63,656 nt of DNA from Chlamydomonas sphaeroides (taxonomy: Eukaryota > Chlorophyta > Chlorophyceae > Chlamydomonadales > Chlamydomonadaceae), in the NCBI GenBank assembly GCA_001662425.1, contig BDDC01000382.1, forward strand, positions 4,104 to 67,759, given 5' to 3'. Under the pieces are notes generated by a model. The model did no database searches and was not told the origin of the DNA. It saw only the letters and a program-made list of their open reading frames with translations. Of this stretch, positions 1 to 11,400 are shown one piece after another. Position numbers and translations under genes: made by a program. Each line of letters starts with the position of its first letter. The stretch's first letter is position 1.

Positions 1-85
1 TGCTGCTGCGGTGCGGCCACAACCCCACAACCACTGCGCCCTCTGTCGTCGCCTGCCCCCGCTCCCCCTTCGCCCCCGCCACCAG

Positions 86-3000
86 GCTTGGTGCCCCAAG
101 GGCACTGGCGGGAGGGACGACTTCCACTCGGACTTCATCGGGGTGCGCTGCCGGCGGCGGTGTACTGATATCGTCCACGCACATGAACACAAGAACTGAA
201 AAGTTTTCCATGAATTACCAAAGAATCATGTTGTGCGTGGCTGCTGTCGCAGGACTGATGGCTGCCATACTGACCAGCATGCCGAACTGATGCTGCACGC
301 GACTCAACATACAGCCAACCGACTACACCTCACCGCTGCACCAACACATCCTCAGCGGCCCCCGCCTCCCGCCCTCCTGCCCCTTCCCCCCCACTTCAGG
401 ACTTCTCCATCTACCAGCGGCAGCAGTTCATCGAAACGGGCGGCTACTTTGAGATCACCCAGAACCACCACATCGAGACGGCGCACTGGTGGCACTCGCG
501 CGACTCGTTTGGAGTCAAGGAGCGCTGGTTCGACCAGGCCACGTGCCATCAGGTGATGCCTGGCCGCATGTGCCATGTGCATGCATTCAAATGACATACA
601 TGTAATTATGTAGTACGTTTATCATATCTTTGTGGGTAATATAGGATGTATATTATAAATATACTTCGATGTACGTCTCATGTTTACATGTATTGGTATG
701 CCTCGTACGGTACATGCTACGAAATAATCGTTAACGGCTGTATGTGTTTGTGCATTTATGCGTGCCCTGGTGATTGTCAACAGAATACGACAAGCACGCA
801 CACGGCACGTTAACATGCTGCCTGCCGCTGCTCTGCTCTTGCGTGCCCCGTGCCACAGGACCACGACCGCGGCGGCTGGGACCCGCACTGGTCTTGCGAG
901 GAGATCGAGGCCATGCACGTCAAGCGCATGAAGGAGGGCAGGTGGGGCTCATGTGCTATGTTGCATATGTACACACACACACACGTACACATATAACCTA
1001 CCACACACGCCATACAGGTTGTCCGTTGCCCTGCTCCCCCCATTCCCCCATGCCCGTGGCGCGCATCACGCCTCACGCGTGACCCTCCCCACGAAACACA
1101 CGCGCCTCCCCCTCTCTTCCCCTCGGCCCCCTCCCCTACCTCTCCGCAGCGAGTGGGTGTGGGGCGTCAGCAACCTCACGCTGCCGGAGGCGCGCATGGA
1201 CGACGTGCTGGTTGCGGGTTACAACCCGGAGACGCCGCACACGTCGTACCCGGTGCGCGGGGCCTGGGCGTTGACCGTTGACTGGCGTTGACTGGCGTTG
1301 ACCGCAGCGGGCTGGCGGCGGCTGGCGGCGGCTGGCGGCGTTGTGGGGCGGGGTCCTGTGGGATTCGGGGTGTGCTAGCTGCGCGCTGCGGGCGGGTGTG
1401 CGGGCAGGTTGCATTGCACAGCGCACGTGCTGAGAGCAAGCAATGGGGGCTGGGGGTGGGCGCGGCGGGCCGGGACCACCGGGCAGAGGCTTCCGTCCCC
1501 ACGACCGGTCTCCCATCCTCCAGTTTCCCGCCTCCCTCCCCTCCCCCGCCGCCCGTTCCTCCGCGCAGCACGACCCGCTCTTCGCGGCGTTCCCGCTCGC
1601 CACCGCGCCCTTTGAGGCGGCCGCGCTGCACGACTTCCTAGGAGTGCGCACCGACTACGCCCACGCCTGCGAGCCGCTGGCGGCGCGCTTCTACCGCCCC
1701 AGCACGCGGCTGCTGTGCGACAGGTGCTGCTGCCGAGCGAGGAGCGCTGCGGCCTTGGCGTCGCATGTATTATTCGATAATAATATAATATACATGGATA
1801 CGCATTATTATTGATACACGGATATGCACATGGGCCCTCGCACTCGCCTGTTGCGCAACAGGTGCGGCTACGTATGATTGGCCCAATGACCTGGAGGGGC
1901 CCATGACCCCGGAGCGAGACTCTGGCAGGCGCCACGCCACACCTGCAGCTTGTGGTGTAGGGCTGGGAAACATCTGCTTTGGGTTGGAAGCCAAATGCGT
2001 TTGGGCTAGCAACACGTGGGAACATGAGAATATATATTGGCTGGCCATGGGTACTGACCACTGTCCTAGCCACCTCTCTACCCGGTGTGTAACCTCCCCC
2101 CTTCACGACCAAGCACGAACCCAACTCCTTACCCCCTCCCTCCCCCGCGCATCCCCACACACAACACCACCCCACCCCCTGACAGGCACGATGAGTTTGT
2201 TCGCCGCGGCTACGCCGGCTCCCCCCTGCTGGGCGAGCTGCCCATCCTGGGCTCCGACTACTGGGCCTGGGTGGCGCTGCTGCGGGCGGCGCTGGCGTCG
2301 TCGCGCAGCGCCTCGATGGCATCGCACGGCTACGACACGGCACACGGGCACGCGGTGCAGCAGGTGGGGAGGGGGGAAGGGCTGCTTACCGTGTGCACGG
2401 GGCGGGCGCGTTGCCATATGTACAGCTTACTGTGGAAGCTGCTTGCCATGCATACACACACGTAGCGCCATTCTCCCTTGCGTCGGTTTTGTACTACTAT
2501 TATACTTATTTCTGAACACACGTATTTCTACATGCTTATGGTGATATGTATGATGGTGATGTAGCGTTCGTTGATAAGCCGGGCAGTGCCTCGGTGGCAT
2601 CACACGGCTACGGCACGGCGCAGCAGGCGGGCCCACTGCGGAAGATGCGTGCCACACACGCCATGCTGCTATATACCGCGCTCCTCCCCCCTAGTCACCC
2701 GCAGGAAGGGCAGCCTGCAAACTGACTCGTACCGCCTGCTGCACACCCGCCCCACCCCCACTCCCACTCCCACCCCCACCCCCACTCCCCGACACGCAGG
2801 AGGCCTTTGTGGCTGTGCAGCTGGGCGGCCGCTACGGTGCCTGGATGGTGCGGGCGGGTGCCGCCATCCGCCGGCTGCAGGTGCGGCCCTGCCTCCTGCT
2901 CGCTCGACACTGCCGCACCGTGTGATATGTACTGAGCAGTGCTTGATGCTCCGTATCGCATGTAGCGCAGGATGTGCTACTGGTGGGCATCCGGTCTTGG

Positions 3001-4943
3001 AGCTAGCACTTTTGAAATGCCTGCTGCTTGCCTGTGTACGGCTTACACCAACTCGAGCATGTGCCGCCTGCTATCCGCCTGCCCCACCACACCCCCTGCA
3101 GCCCGGCCGGCGGCTGCAGCTGCTGGGCCTGGCACCCACCGCCGCCGACTGGGCGCGCACGCGGCAGCACGTGCGCGGCGCCGGCATGGAGGCGGCCGAC
3201 GGCGCTGGCTTCGCCACCGCCTCCTCCTCCAGCCTGCTGGTGAGGGTGTGCCGTTGCCGTAGCCGGTGTACGGTGTACGGTGTACGGAGTGCGAAGTACG
3301 GACCGGTGTCATCCCTTAGCACGCCCCCGTACAGACGCGACTCGGCTCGCCAATGGCACGCTTCCAGCCGCCCGCTATCTACCACCACACGTGCAAATCC
3401 ATGCTATGCACTTTACGTTACATATTCTACATGGATATCCTACATGGATATCCTACATACTCTAGATAGATCTACAGAGGAGTTTTAACACCCGCGCGCA
3501 TGCCCATAACGCCATGCGCATGTAAGCTGTCACAGTGCCTCCACCCCAGCAGCCCTGCCTGTGCTGCTCCTATCCGGCTCCCCCAACGACTTCCCTTTGC
3601 CACCCAAACCGCATTCCTCAGGTCGGCCGCATAGCGGGCGCCTCCACCACGCTGGCCAACAAGTGGTCGCATGCCGCCAGGAGGCTGCTGCTGCTGCGCG
3701 GGGGCAAGGAGGGGGGGCAGCGGCGGGTGCTGGCAAAGGAGGAGCACGACGAGGGCGAGGACGAGGATAACGAGGACGACGAGGAGGACGAGGACGATGA
3801 CAAGGAGGCGGAGGAGGAGGCGGAGGAAGAGGCCGTGGACGGCGCCGCGGAAGCGCCCGCCGCCAAGGTAGGGCTGCAGGGGCGCTGCTGCTGGGAAGAA
3901 AGGCTGTGGCCATCACACACAGTACTGCTTGGGCGGTAACTCTGCGTGCAAGCGGTGTTATGTTGGCCATCCAAGGGCCGCCCTTGGGCCATCATAGGTA
4001 GGGCCCGCCATCGATCATTGTCGACCAAACTCGTTGGCGGCAGTTGCGCTGATACGCAATGCGAGTCGTAGCTGGTACGCGGCGGTGTTATGCGATGTAT
4101 GCACGGCTGGCCGTGTTAGCACAGGTGCACGCGGTGCGGCCCTCGGCCCCACCAGTGCGGCCCTCGGCCCCACCACCCACTGCGACCTGCTGAAGCCCGA
4201 ACCAGAGCTGCCATCATTAGCCTGGCATGTGCTGGTTAGCAGGTAACATCCGTATGGCACTTTCAAGTGAACAAACACCTCCTGCAACCGCATCCCCTCC
4301 CCTGGCCAACCCAACCACAACCCCAGGACCACGACCTGCTCGAGCTGCTCTCCGGCTGCGTCACCATCGACATCCTGCACGTCGAAGCGCCCGGCTCGGA
4401 GCAGGTGGGGTCGCTCCTGCGCCTGGCCTGTCTGGCAGTGGCGGCAGGGGGCGCGGGCATGGCGGCCGGCATGCCCGGTCCCCACTCGCACCACCAAGGG
4501 TGCACTTGTCTCGCCGGCAGGGTGGCAAGAGCGGCGGGGGCATGCCCAACTCGGGCATAGAGCTACATAGCGCCATAGCTTTAGGGCTATAGCGCACACG
4601 CACACACAACAGCGCACGTCAGCAAGTGCCGTCCCCTGCCGCCACCCGCCCGTGCCTGGCGCAGGTCTTTACCAAGGCGCAAGCCATTGAGTTCCTCAGC
4701 GCGCGCGTCAAGGCGGCGCATTTCCACACGCACGGCCGTGGGGAGCACGCAGCGCTGGCGGGCGCGCTGGCGGCCGCGGGCTGGCGCGCCGTGCGCGACG
4801 TGCCGGGCAGCTTTGAGCCGCCGGGCGAGGCGCCGGGGCGGCTGGTGGACAGCGAGTGGGGGCCGGTCCGCATGCGTCACGGTGTGCTGACGGTGGAGAA
4901 CCCGCTGTACCACCCGCAGCCGGGGGCGATGGGCGGCGTGTAG
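86..4943 (+). CDS. FkbM-like methyltransferase domain protein (5' partial)
   Basis: Eleven exons chain with consistent phases: 86-142, 400-552, 859-941, 1150-1252, 1569-1723, 2186-2363, 2800-2880, 3102-3239, 3622-3867, 4327-4404 and 4665-4943 (stop TAG). All have GT-AG introns. The visible protein is about 516 residues and lacks its start. The C-terminal half resembles an FkbM/SAM-dependent methyltransferase: LPILGSDYWAWV, then a glycine-rich SAM-loop candidate (FVAVQLGGRYGAW, exon 2800-2880), then LQLLGLAPTAADW, then a motif like the family's D-x-E-G-S-E (ILHVEAPGSEQ, 4360-4404), and a final HFHTHGR strand. Exon 3622-3867 carries a Glu/Asp-rich insert of about 35 residues. The N-terminal part (DFSIYQRQQFIETGGYFE) is unassigned. 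The fold is moderately sure; substrate and catalytic competence are unknown. The first exon (86-142) is less certain than the rest. Confidence 0.72.
3736..3840 (+). other. Acidic low-complexity insert in the methyltransferase-like protein
   Basis: This run of GAG/GAC codons inside exon 3622-3867 encodes almost only Glu and Asp, with a few Lys. It sits between the SAM-loop exons and the ILHVEAPGSE exon, so it probably forms a disordered surface loop in the Rossmann-type fold. The flanking parts of the exon read normally in the same frame, so it is not a frameshift artefact. Confidence 0.75.
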
Positions 4944-5423
4944 GGCGTGGCGGGCACGGGTGCCTCCCGTCCCAGTCCTGGCTGGCTGTGCCGCCCGCAG
5001 CAGCGGGGGCGCCCAGCGTGGTGGGCTGGCCCTGGCGGCTGCGGCTGTGGCTGCGGGGGACGGGTGCAGCGCCCCCGCCGCGACCGGGCATATGCCGGTC
5101 GGTCGCCGGCCCACTCGAGCCGGCAGGCTCTTGGCGCGCTCGGCGGTGCGGGTTGGCGGTGCGGGTCGCATGCGTGGCGTGGTGTGTTTTGTGCGACATT
5201 CCTGCGTGCGTGACGGGCTTTACGGGAGTCTTTGCAATGGCGCCGAGACCGACAGATCTCTCTGCTGTGGGTGGTCGCGCTGCAGGCAGGTGTGTTCGGC
5301 GGGTCTTGCATGCATCTGCATTTGCTTGGGCGTGGGCGTGGGCGTGGGCATGCAGACGGTGGTGTTGACCTTATGCATGCGGGTGAGGGGTGGGTGTGGC
5401 GGACTGTGGGTACGTGGGCATGG

Positions 5424-5428
5424 TGTAA
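5424..5428 (+). promoter_or_regulatory. Candidate poly(A) signal TGTAA for the upstream gene
   Basis: TGTAA is the usual nuclear polyadenylation signal of Chlamydomonas-like algae. This copy lies about 480 bases after the stop codon at 4943, a plausible 3' UTR length. A pentamer occurs often by chance, so the call is weak. Confidence 0.2.
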
Positions 5429-6845
5429 GCATGGACCGGTGCTTCACTTGAACACGAACTTCGGTGCGGTGGGTGCGTGGATGGATAGAGATAGCGAGAT
5501 GTGGCGGGGGGAGGGCCGCTGTCAAGGCACTTGGGTCGGCCCCCAGCCAGCCTCGTGCATGTAGCAGCAGTGTGCCGCTGCTGCGGGGCGGGGCAGGCGC
5601 GAGCGGCGTGTGCGGCCGGGCATGTGCGTGTGGGTAGGTAGGTGGGTGGATGGGTACCGGTAGCTAGTGGCGGCAGTAGTGTGTCGCTAGCCCCTACCGC
5701 GGCTGCTGTCGGCAGTGGTAGCGCTAGGAGGCGCAGGGTTCCACGCAAATGGGGTCAAGCAACGCAGCTACACGGCGAGCTGGATTGCTGCGGCCCTTTC
5801 GTGTGCTGGGCTGCCTATGTGTGTGTGTGTGTATGTGTGTCCAAGTTTGATGGGGTGTGTGGCGACTCGCAAGGCAGTCCGGGCAACTGTGGACGGGAAA
5901 TGCTCGTTTGTTGGCCGGAGGGCCTTTCCGCGGCCCCGCCATATGTGTGTGTTGAGGCTCGCTCGTTTTAGTACACACGCCCCTCACGACACGCCCTGGA
6001 TTGATGACGCGTCGGTCGTGCGTAGGAGGCAGGGATGCCCTTGCGCAGGTGACCACTGCGCGAAACAAACCCAGCGCCGCCTCAACGAAAGTCGTTCCCG
6101 GCCGGCCTAGCCCAACATACAACTGTGTAGGGTACCTGGCGTCGGTAATGCGTATTGGTGCAGCCACACGACAGCACCCACCGACGGCTGTCAGGCTAGG
6201 TTGGCAACATGAGCGTTTTATGTGTCAGGGCTCGGGGGAAACGCGGGGTGGTTCGGCAACCCGGCATATCACCCTGCCTCGCGGCCGGGAAATCATCCAA
6301 GGTAGCGCCAATGACGGTAGCGCCTAGCAACTTACGCGTTTCGGTTGACTTGAATAGCTTTCGGCCGCCCGAGTTCCCCCAGCCCGGGTTATTATCTTCT
6401 GAAACGGCAAACAGGGCGGTTACCTTGGGTGACTTGAGTAACTTAGATACCGGCACAAGCCATGTCGTCATCCCCACCTCACCCCCACCCGAGTCCACGC
6501 ATGACAGTCGTCGTGGTCGACCCGCCCAAGGATATGCACCTGGATCAGTAAATACTGTGCACACAACACGCAACGCTGTGCAATCCATGCCCCCACACAC
6601 GTGTACAGACTGGCGTGCCGTAGCGCTTACCCTTCACCGGACGAGGCATGCAGGCGGCTTCTACACCTTACAATTATTTGTACTCGGCTGCCACATGTTA
6701 ATGAGGTCTTGCGTGGAGACGCCAAGGCTATAGCATCTAGCAACCAGACAGAAGCCCCTCTACACAAGCAGCAAGTACATACGTAAAGCAGACACAGCGG
6801 GATATCCCCTCTAGAGCGCCGTGCACAACACTACGCACACAATAA

Positions 6846-6850
6846 TTACA
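6846..6850 (-). promoter_or_regulatory. Candidate poly(A) signal TGTAA for the minus-strand gene
   Basis: The plus strand reads TTACA, which is TGTAA on the minus strand, about 455 bases past the stop codon at 7305-7307. Another copy lies at 6668-6672. The position fits an algal 3' UTR, but there is no independent support. Confidence 0.2.
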
Positions 6851-7304
6851 CAACACATACACGCGCGTTGCAGAATCATATGGGCTTGCGTGCAAAGACC
6901 AAGCACCATGCCAGCAGCCACCTGCTGCAGTAGCAGCAGCAGCAGCAGCAGCAGCCGCAATGTGCTGCTCAACACCTTTGTTCCCCTCTGCTCTGGAGCG
7001 CCGTGGAAGTTGCACGTTGGGTCAGCAACCTGCGCACTATAATTCTAGCTCACGCTACATAAGGGACAACTAGGCCAGCATCCGCACAGCAGCCAGCTAG
7101 CAAAAAGCGCACTCAACGACACTATCACTGGCTGGAAAACGGCCATGCTGGTCTCGGTGGTGCTGTGACGGCAGCAACCAGCCGCATGCCCGAACACACG
7201 TTTACTCGAGGATGCTCCTACTGGACTACATTAAGCTAAAAAGGAGCACATCTTCCATATAAGCATAGAGCTGAGGCCCATACGCGTATCTACCAATCAC
7301 GCTT

Positions 7305-8429
7305 CTAAGCCGCGGAGCGGCGCAACGTGATGTGGCGCCGCCTGCCAAAGGCCCACAGGGCGCCGAGGACAGCCACCGAGGCCGCCGTGATTGTGATAGA
7401 GGCGCCCAGCAGCAGCCGGGTAGCTGATGACAGTGCACTCACGCCGCCGGCCGCGGGTACTCCGGTGCTCAGCTGTCGGCGACCCAAGACCTCGGCAGCA
7501 GTGCTCCCTGCTCCGCCCTCATGACGCACGGCTTGCACACTGGGCTCGGGCTCCACCGCTGCCGCTGCGCCAGCATTGCGCCGCCTTGCAGCGCCCAGCA
7601 CAGAGAGCTCCTCGTCGGTCAGCTCCCGTGGCTCGGGCTGATACGGCAGCACGGCCGCGGCCAGCCGGGCGGCCTCCTCCCGCGCCTCCTCCATCTCCTG
7701 CTCGCTGAGCTCCAGGTACAGCTGCTCCTCGAAGCTCATCAGCGACCGCAGCGAGTGCACGGGCGCCAGCTGCTGCCTGATGGCGCGCGACAGCGCGGAG
7801 CCGGTGTCTCGCAGCAGCGGCACCAGCTGTGAGGCCACGTCGGCGGCGCTGAGGCTGGTGGCAGGGTCGTGGCTGGCGGTCACCTCCACCTCCTGCGGTA
7901 GGTGCAGTGGGATGCATGGGCATGGCGCAGTGAGATGCATGGGCGCTCACGTGGTGCTCGCTTGTGGCTGGGGTGCACCGGGCCCATAGGATTGCAGCCC
8001 TGCGCATGTTGTATCCAGGTCGGCCTCGCATGCTGCTGCCCACCACGTGGTGGGCAGCACCAGCGACCTGGATACAACACGGTGACGTCCAGGAATTGCT
8101 TGGTACGGGCCTAGCTTACGTGTGATGTCCGCCATTGCATGCTCATCAACACCGGGTATGTTAACGTGCATCTGCCAGAGGGATCGACTCACCAGCAGGT
8201 CCAGGCGAGAGTGCAGGACGGTGCTCGTGGCCTCGATGGCATCGGGCGAAACGCCCAGGCTCGCCAGGTGCGCCCGCAGCAGCTGTGTCAGCTTCACCCC
8301 CGCCGTGTCGGACACGTCCATCTCATCGGGCGGCAGCAGCGAGTCGTGCTGCACCATGAGGCGGCGGCCAGCAGCCGCTGCGGTGCTCGAGGGCACCGGG
8401 CCCAGCATCACGCCCAGCGACACCGTCGC
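7305..8429 (-). CDS. C-terminal exons: membrane helix and short basic tail
   Basis: Exon 8193-8429 (79 codons, phase 0) reads PDEMDVSDTAGVKLTQLLRA and GVSPDAIEATSTVLHSRLDL. The last exon, 7305-7892, contains an amphipathic helical stretch (EQLYLELSEQEMEEAREEAA), a low-complexity linker and one hydrophobic segment of about 23 residues (7347-7415). It ends with the 13-residue tail GRRRHITLRRSAA and a TAG stop. The positive residues after the helix put the tail in the cytoplasm, so a type I topology follows from the N-terminal signal peptide. No kinase, ITAM-like or other signalling motif is visible in the tail. Confidence 0.78.
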
Positions 8430-11400
8430 CTGTGGAGCATCGCCAGCACCAGCAGCAGCGCCAGAAGGGCATGCATGGTCACTTCAGCGCCACAACTCTG
8501 GTAGGTGATATCTACTGCTAGCATGACGGCGCGCAAGACGACGGCGCACAGGTAACCCAGTATCCAAGGGGCGGATGGTATCTGGTGCCTGATATCTGCC
8601 TTGGCATTTTGGGCAGTTGCCAAGCATGCAAGCATCCGCCACACATCACGCACCCTGGTCAGGGACGTCGCGGTCCCCATGAAGAAACTGAAGTGCGTTG
8701 CCTTGACTGGCACGTTGCCGGCCATGTCTGGGGCAGGCCAAGTAAAAGGTAGGGATAGATGATTACCCATTCGGCAACGAACGTCTTGTGAGTGAGTGAG
8801 GAGGAGGCTGTAGATAGATGCAATCCAGCAGTGCGGTGGGTAAGCCACATGCATGTGTGTGTTCCATATGGTTACACAGCAGTGCCGACACCAGCAAACA
8901 TACTCTACCCGTACTGACTGCTGCCCTCCACTCCCTACGGAGACGGAGGCCACCTAGAATGCATGGCGCACTCCCCTGAACCGCCGGCAAAACACCCTGC
9001 ACCATGTGTGTGTGTGTGTGCTTGTGTTCACAATTAGGTAACATATAGATAGTAAGCACGACCGGCGTGTGTGTGCGTGTGTGTGGCTACCAATGAAGTA
9101 GTGTTACAATTGTGTACGCATATGAATGCGGGCAGGGCACCACCTAATTACTCGTGTGAGGGCTGGGCGCGGCAGTCGTGACCGTTTGCTCACCCCGCAC
9201 GCCAGAGATATTGACGTTGATGGTGCGGTTTGACAGGAGGGCGTGGAAGGGGAAGTTGGTGGCACTCCAGTAGAGGCTGATGGAACGGCCCTCGCAAGCG
9301 GGCAGCAGGTGACCTGCGGGGGGGGCGTGGGGGGAGGGGCAGATACGCCGCCAGCAGGCAGCGTTCAAAGCTGCATGCTGACCGACATCAGGGGGCGGTA
9401 GTGCCTGCATTCCACCAGTAATGAGGCCCTGCTGATACAGCGCCTCTATCTACTCGCTCAATATATCTGCAGATACAGTAACCAGAGCGCCCGCCGCATT
9501 GCAAATCCCCTGTGCGTGTGCTCCCAAGATGAGATGCTCGCTGCCAGCAAACAGTGTCTTGCTTGCCTTCCTGCATCTGCGTCGTGACGTTAGCACCCGT
9601 TGTGAAGTTGGTGAGCGTGTAAGAAACCGTCAGGGTGATGGCGGTCTGGCGGCAGTCGAGCAGCTCAGAGTACTCCACCATGATTGAGTCACCTGCAGGA
9701 CATACAAATTTGGGGTACAGCACAGGACGTGTCGAAGTGTCGGGTGGCATGCGTGTAGCAGCTAACGTTGAGCGGTCGAGCAAGTCAAACCCCATCCTAT
9801 TATAAGGCACAGGCCTCCTGCTGACATGGCAGGGGTCGTTTTGCACAGCACTCACAGCACCACCGATCCTCACCTGGCAAGTACGTCTGCGGAATTGGGC
9901 ATGCCGGTCGACGCTCGTAATCAGCATGGCAGCAACAGTGATAATCCAAGAAACCCGCCAGCAGCAACAGTTTATTTAGCAACAATGCCTCACCCTGCTT
10001 GGCCACAGGCTGTTGAAGATGGGAGCGGGCGGGCGGCGATCCACAAGCAGCCGCACGGGGGCGCCCTCAACAAGATTGTTGCTGCCGCCTGTGGCCATAC
10101 AGCACGCGTATTTCCGTTGATGGTGTCATGTGCACATACCAATGCATACGTGCGGCAAGATAGACCGCCTCCCCATGCAAGTCACGCGTCGGGGGCACCC
10201 GCACACCTGCAGTGTCCAGATCACAGCTCACAACCCAGCGCAGCAAGTACTCCCCGTCACGCAATGCATCCTGCCAGCCGCGCCACTTGAGTGTAGCCAA
10301 GCCAAAGCTGCAGCGCCAAGAGAGTACAGTGGTCACTGGGGTCATGCAATATGGGCCAGCATTGTGTTGCGCATTCCCTGCCACACCTTGTGTCTTCCAG
10401 TAAGGCGAAGTTGACCGGGTCCTGCGTTTGCAAGCGCGGCAAAATTACAGCAGTCATGCTCATAGCCATCCAGTTGCCGTGTACTTTTCCGGCAAGTACA
10501 ATGACATGACGCTTGTTTATGTGCTCACCGATCCATTCCGGATGAAATACCAGATTCCCCCGTCCAGGCTTGGGCTGGTGAACTGGATAAACACACCAGT
10601 GTTGTTGCTGCTCAGCCGGCTGTGCGTGCGCAGCACTTGTGTAGCGTAGAGTGGGTTAAACAACGTCAGTGATAGCGCTACATCCCGGTCGGCGTCTGTT
10701 GCATTTAGCAGCAGTGGCTGCATAGGCGGCCAGCCCATCTGCCACCTGACTTCCGGGCAGCCGCGGTAACAGGTCAGCTGCACCTTGGCAGTAGACAGGG
10801 CCGTTGTGTACAGATCTGTTCATCGGTATGCACACATAGCTCAGGCCACTGGGTTGGTTGCGTATTCGTTCCACTGTAAGAACTCGAATCTTATTGGCAG
10901 AGCATAACGAACCTGGGTCACACAATGGATACGCGCTCAGATCGATCTCGGTGGTGGTCGATCTGCTGCTCGGGCTGCACTTGGCGCTGACCTGCATTGC
11001 AGCAAGTGCATGGCAAGCGCCGCGTAATAAGATGCTTGCATGCAAAAAGCAAATGAATACGGCAGCCGCTCGTTTGACTGGCTTACAATTGCGTGTGACT
11101 GTTTGCCGAGGGGGCCAGCAACCCAATAGTAAACGGATCCGACCCATGGAGAGCCGAGGAGCTGCAGATACATTCCATTCTGGTTTGTGTTGATGTCAGG
11201 GCTGATATTTACCGGAAACTGTAGAACAGGAGCAGCAGCACACGGCTGGCGGTTGGACTGCCCCAACGTCAAGCATTATCGCAGCAGACTGTTGATAGCT
11301 ATGGGCTCACGTCCTCGTCTGTTTCACTCTGGTTTTCAATCTGAAACTCGAATATGGTCTCGTCACCCTGCTTCACATCCTTCTGTGGTTGGTTATGAAG

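Larger units (their letters stand above)
4944..7304. other. Convergent intergenic spacer
   Basis: No exon with convincing domain similarity or splice context was found here. It separates the 3' ends of the two convergent genes and should hold both 3' UTRs. It contains a short (GGGCGT)n run at 5328-5349, a GT run near 5817-5840 and a CAG/AGC run near 6930-6957. The longer open frames have no recognisable motif and overlap each other on both strands, so they are treated as chance. Confidence 0.55.

Noticed and set aside
86..199. FGE-sulfatase-like ending (DFHSDFIGVRC) as a separate upstream gene
   Set aside because: Ending the exon at 142 gives a phase-consistent join to exon 400-552; the similarity is too short to support another gene.
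1375..2343. 322-codon minus-strand open frame
   Set aside because: It runs across exons and introns of the plus-strand methyltransferase-like gene and has no motif.
6196..6733. Overlapping open frames of 134 and 174 codons between the two genes
   Set aside because: Both strands are open, there is no motif or splice support, and they lie in the convergent 3' spacer.
8408..8476. Short Leu-rich start (MHALLALLLVLAML) on the minus strand
   Set aside because: It lies in the pyrimidine-rich end of an intron just before the acceptor of exon 8193-8429, which explains the Leu codons.
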